From positions 23,453,195 through 23,517,194 of the forward strand of contig CP137685.1 in assembly GCA_037976565.1 (NCBI GenBank): a stretch of DNA of 64,000 nucleotides. The letters are read 5' to 3'. Below the pieces are notes generated by a model. It had not been told where the DNA came from. It did no database searches and saw only the letters and a program-made list of their open reading frames with translations. Made by a program: the position numbers and the translations under genes. Source of the DNA: Mesocentrotus franciscanus (lineage: Eukaryota; Echinodermata; Echinoidea; Camarodonta; Strongylocentrotidae). Within the stretch, counting starts at the first letter, position 1; every line of letters starts with the position of its first letter. Below are positions 60,768-64,000 of this stretch, piece after piece.

Positions 60768-63700
60768 GTAGGCATCTGACCTTTCACCTAGGTCAAAGGT
60801 CAAATTTTGCATGTTTCTCTGCCCCTCTCCCTCCCCCATTCCCTCCTCCTTTGGAATGTGCCCGCCTTTACCCGAACTTTGGTTGATGTCATTCTCCTCC
60901 CTCTCCCGGTATTTTGAATATCTTCTTTAGATTGCCAATGTTTTTCATCAGCATGCAATTTGCACTTTGTTCCACTTCCGTCAGGAATCTGTGGACTCAC
61001 GAAACTGTTTTGTAACACTTAGCTTTTAGCAATCACTTGGAAGGAGTCCTCAGATGTTTGTTTCAGACTAGTACATATTGTCTGACGGGGGAATCGATGG
61101 TAGTGATAGAAAGAAAATCAGAAACAAGACGTTCATAGGATTAGTTTCAAATTTAAAGTGTTTCTGGCTTGCTATCTAAATGGTGGAAAAATATGATAAA
61201 AAGATAAGAATGAGGTAAATGGCGCTTGCTATTTTCCCAGAAATATTCCAACCATTACGTGAAGAACACATTACTGCTCCTAAGCAGATGAAAGGGTGCT
61301 GAAGAAATGATGGATTGTATGGTTTATTCATGCTATGATTTGAATTTATGAAACCTTACGGAGACATCAATCTCGGCAGGTACTTCTTAATGCCAACCTA
61401 AATTACAATCAATAATTCATAAACTGCTTTATTTGCTGTATACCAATAGTCAAATCTAACTTAAGTTTTTGAAATTGTATAATAGTTTTAACATAATCTA
61501 GGATAAGTCGTAAAGTCTCGTTTGAATATAGAATAACATTCAAGATAATATGATGAAGATAGTGTCTAGTATGTGTTACTTCTCTGTTATTAACAATGAA
61601 TGCGCCTCGTTTCATGCCTCTTGCAATTTGAAGCACATTTCTAGTTTTCAGTCAAGATCTTTGTTTATTTCACATTCCAGAGTTTAAGTGAAAGTTTTTT
61701 TGTGAAAGGAATACCTGGACACACCTCTCTTTATTAACTTAGTTCTTATCTTCAAGCTTTTGCTTTATTTGTTCACTTGTTAATCAAACTAATTCATTGA
61801 GAAAATGTTATATATTTTGTTAAACTTTAAACCTGTACTGCAGGATCGTCTATCAGTCATAGACCAGAAAAAGTTGCATTCATCCTTTCTTTTCTAGAGT
61901 TTAATTGTTTCTAATGCTCTGTAACAATAGTCTTCTTAACAATGTTCTTGTGAATTAACACAGTTTTTTATTAGTTAAACAAATAGAGAACTATTTATGG
62001 TATAAGTGGTAGAAATCAGGATTGATGAGCATACTGGACCCCTATTTTTATTTTTTCTTCTACCTCACGATGATTGTTCTAATGAGGATATAGGCTGATT
62101 GATGAAAAACAAAATTGTTTAATAAAAGATACATCAGAATAAGTACTTCAATTGATAGAAATCTCTAGCAATCCCAACATGAAGTACTTTTGATAGTGCT
62201 TACAATAGTTGAAGGGTACTCCTTCATTTCATAACTGTTTTTTCTTCCAAATTGACCCAATACTTGTGATTTGAATGAAATTGTCGATGTAAAAATCTAT
62301 GACAGTCAGAGTTTTTTTGTTTTTATATTTGTAGATAGGCACAATTAATTTAAGGTTTTCTAGACATCTCTTATTAGATGTATTTGTAGTCAATAGTTGA
62401 ATTAAAAAATATATATGTAAATCAATTAATGGTTAATGAGTATGTTCCTTGACAGGAATATTTGTGATTCATGGATGTCTTATGATTGTAGTTCAACGTG
62501 ATTATATATATGCTCATGCACCTAGGATTAATCAACAATGTTTTCACATTCTAGGCTTTTAACCGCATACGAAGTATATTTCATCACTTTAACATGCTCA
62601 AAGACTTGCAATGCAAATAAAGTTATAATATGTAATATATATAATATATAACATCTTTCTCTAAAGTCAATGTATTGTATTTAATGGATTGTATTCATTA
62701 ATAGATTACAGAAGCATCTTAAGTTAATATCAGTATTTCAAAAGATTATGTGGAGAGAGAAGGAAAGTAATGTTATCCCCTTGATTCAGTATTTAAAATT
62801 AAGAGAAAAGATCTGCATTCAAAAATATGTAAAAACCTAACCAGTTAGGAGCTTGTATTTGAACCGTCATCATTATAATTCAGTCGAACATGTCTTGGCG
62901 GCCACCTCTCTATAAAGGCCACCTTTCTGTGGTGGCCATGTATTTTGTCTCCCTCAAGAGAGACCTGTCTACAGTGGCCACTTTTTCTTTTCCCCTTGGG
63001 CGGCTTTAATGGACAGGTTTGACTGTAATTAGTATGCAACTGCACAAACATTGTATCTCCTTATATCTTCTACACAAAGCACTTGGACTATTTTTACAAG
63101 GCACTTTCATTTTAAACATCACACAATATAAACCCCCACACGGTAATTGACTACTAACGGTATTTCATTACACTGCAATAAAAAATTGACAGAAAAGGGG
63201 TTAGTGTTCTTTTTATGATGCAAGTATCAACAAGAGGGAGGCATGTTATCTTAATGGCATAACAGAACCATGAGATATAATTGTCTTTTAAATGGATACT
63301 GGCTGAAATTTTGTGTTGCTCTTAATTGTTAAGCTGTACACCAGTGCAAGTAGTTTCATATCAAGTACACGAGTCTTTATAGGAATAAGTTTAAAGATGA
63401 ATTGTAATCACTGGACGTGAATATCGGTACCTTCAGTACGCTTAGAATGATATTATACATTAGAACAGTGTTGTTTTTTTTTGTTTTGTGGAGGAGAGGG
63501 GGTGGAACAAATGGTGATTTATAGATGAGTACAAATGTTTATATTTTCATCTCCTTCCTCACAAATAATGGACTAATTGACCCCTGTATGTTTATCTATT
63601 GAGTTCAATACAACAACAAAAAGAAAAAATAAATCAATTAACAAATATTATTAATTACATGTATACGAGCGTGGGACAGGATGGTTATGAATGAAAACCG

Positions 63701-64000
63701 CTCGAGGTTTTCAGGACATCCATTGATCAATATCTATCAATATTTGTATGTTTTAATTCATCTATGCATGATACTGTATTTCTGTTATTCAAGAATTAAT
63801 CTTGCAACTGAATTCTTGTCACTGTATTCTAATTATGTTTGCCTTTTCTCCCCTCACCCACTTTTCCCCCTTCTTTTATTTTCAAAACTACCCCGTGAAT
63901 TTTCATTCCCACTATGGCATATTTGATGGTTGGCTGTGACCCCTTCCAACTGACTGATCAACAAAAATAATTGTGTGTGGATTCGTTTTGGCTTTTAACA
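60768..64000 (+). other. Start of the next calcineurin intron, runs off the window
   Basis: Begins GTAGGC after a phase-1 exon end. I searched for the next exon (a basic RKE-IRNKIRAIGK-type coding stretch) and did not see it. AT-rich sequence, a TA run near 62635-62650, a pogo-like MITE at 62881-63025 and a pyrimidine-rich patch near 63847-63880. No other gene recognised. Confidence 0.75.
62881..63025. mobile_element. pogo/Tigger-like MITE, 145 bp
   Basis: Left CAGTCGAACATGTCTTGG; right GGACAGGTTTGACTG. Inside are GGCCACCTCTCTATAAAGGC and CTGTCTACAGTGGCCAC in opposing positions. Related in its ends to 54317-54404. Confidence 0.65.

Overview
The window is raw genomic DNA from an animal, most likely a marine invertebrate. 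An echinoderm-type deuterostome is my best guess, from the AT-rich sequence, the frequent TACATGTA words, the very high load of short inverted-repeat transposons and the near-vertebrate protein; this is inference, not proof. There are no bacterial-style operons, and almost all of the long open frames are repeat or intron translations.

The one recognisable gene is the catalytic A subunit of calcineurin (protein phosphatase 2B, PPP3C family), on the + strand. Nine coding exons with GT-AG introns lie at 13285-13485, 14756-14880, 38238-38349, 44023-44168, 46093-46235, 55006-55083, 56432-56526, 59641-59766 and 60690-60767. They total 1,104 coding bases and join in one open frame, equivalent to about residue 20 to 388 of the vertebrate protein. 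This covers the whole metallophosphatase core (GDIHG, GDYVDRG, GNHE, HGGLS, RGCSYF, RAHEAQD) and the calcineurin-B-binding helix. The first coding exon and the calmodulin-binding and autoinhibitory exons were not found; they lie outside the window or escaped detection.

Layout: 1-13284 is upstream sequence or intron 1, with several miniature inverted-repeat elements (MITEs) and two small minisatellites. 13285-14880 holds the first two visible exons. 14881-38237 is a 23.4 kb intron with GA/CT tracts, an eight-copy minisatellite, many MITEs and a 1.04 kb hAT-like element with an exact 8-bp target duplication. 38350-44022 contains a dense nest of elements inserted into one another (about 39.94-41.72 kb). 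44023-60767 carries the other exons among further MITEs, SINE-like pieces, a nearly perfect palindrome and microsatellites. 60768-64000 appears to be the next intron.

The biology is therefore a conserved Ca2+/calmodulin-dependent phosphatase gene whose introns have served as a landing ground for non-autonomous DNA transposons. At least four unrelated families share TTAAAG ends, and several insertions are nested in ways that give a relative chronology. I see no evidence for a novel multi-gene system; the most interesting material is the transposon architecture.
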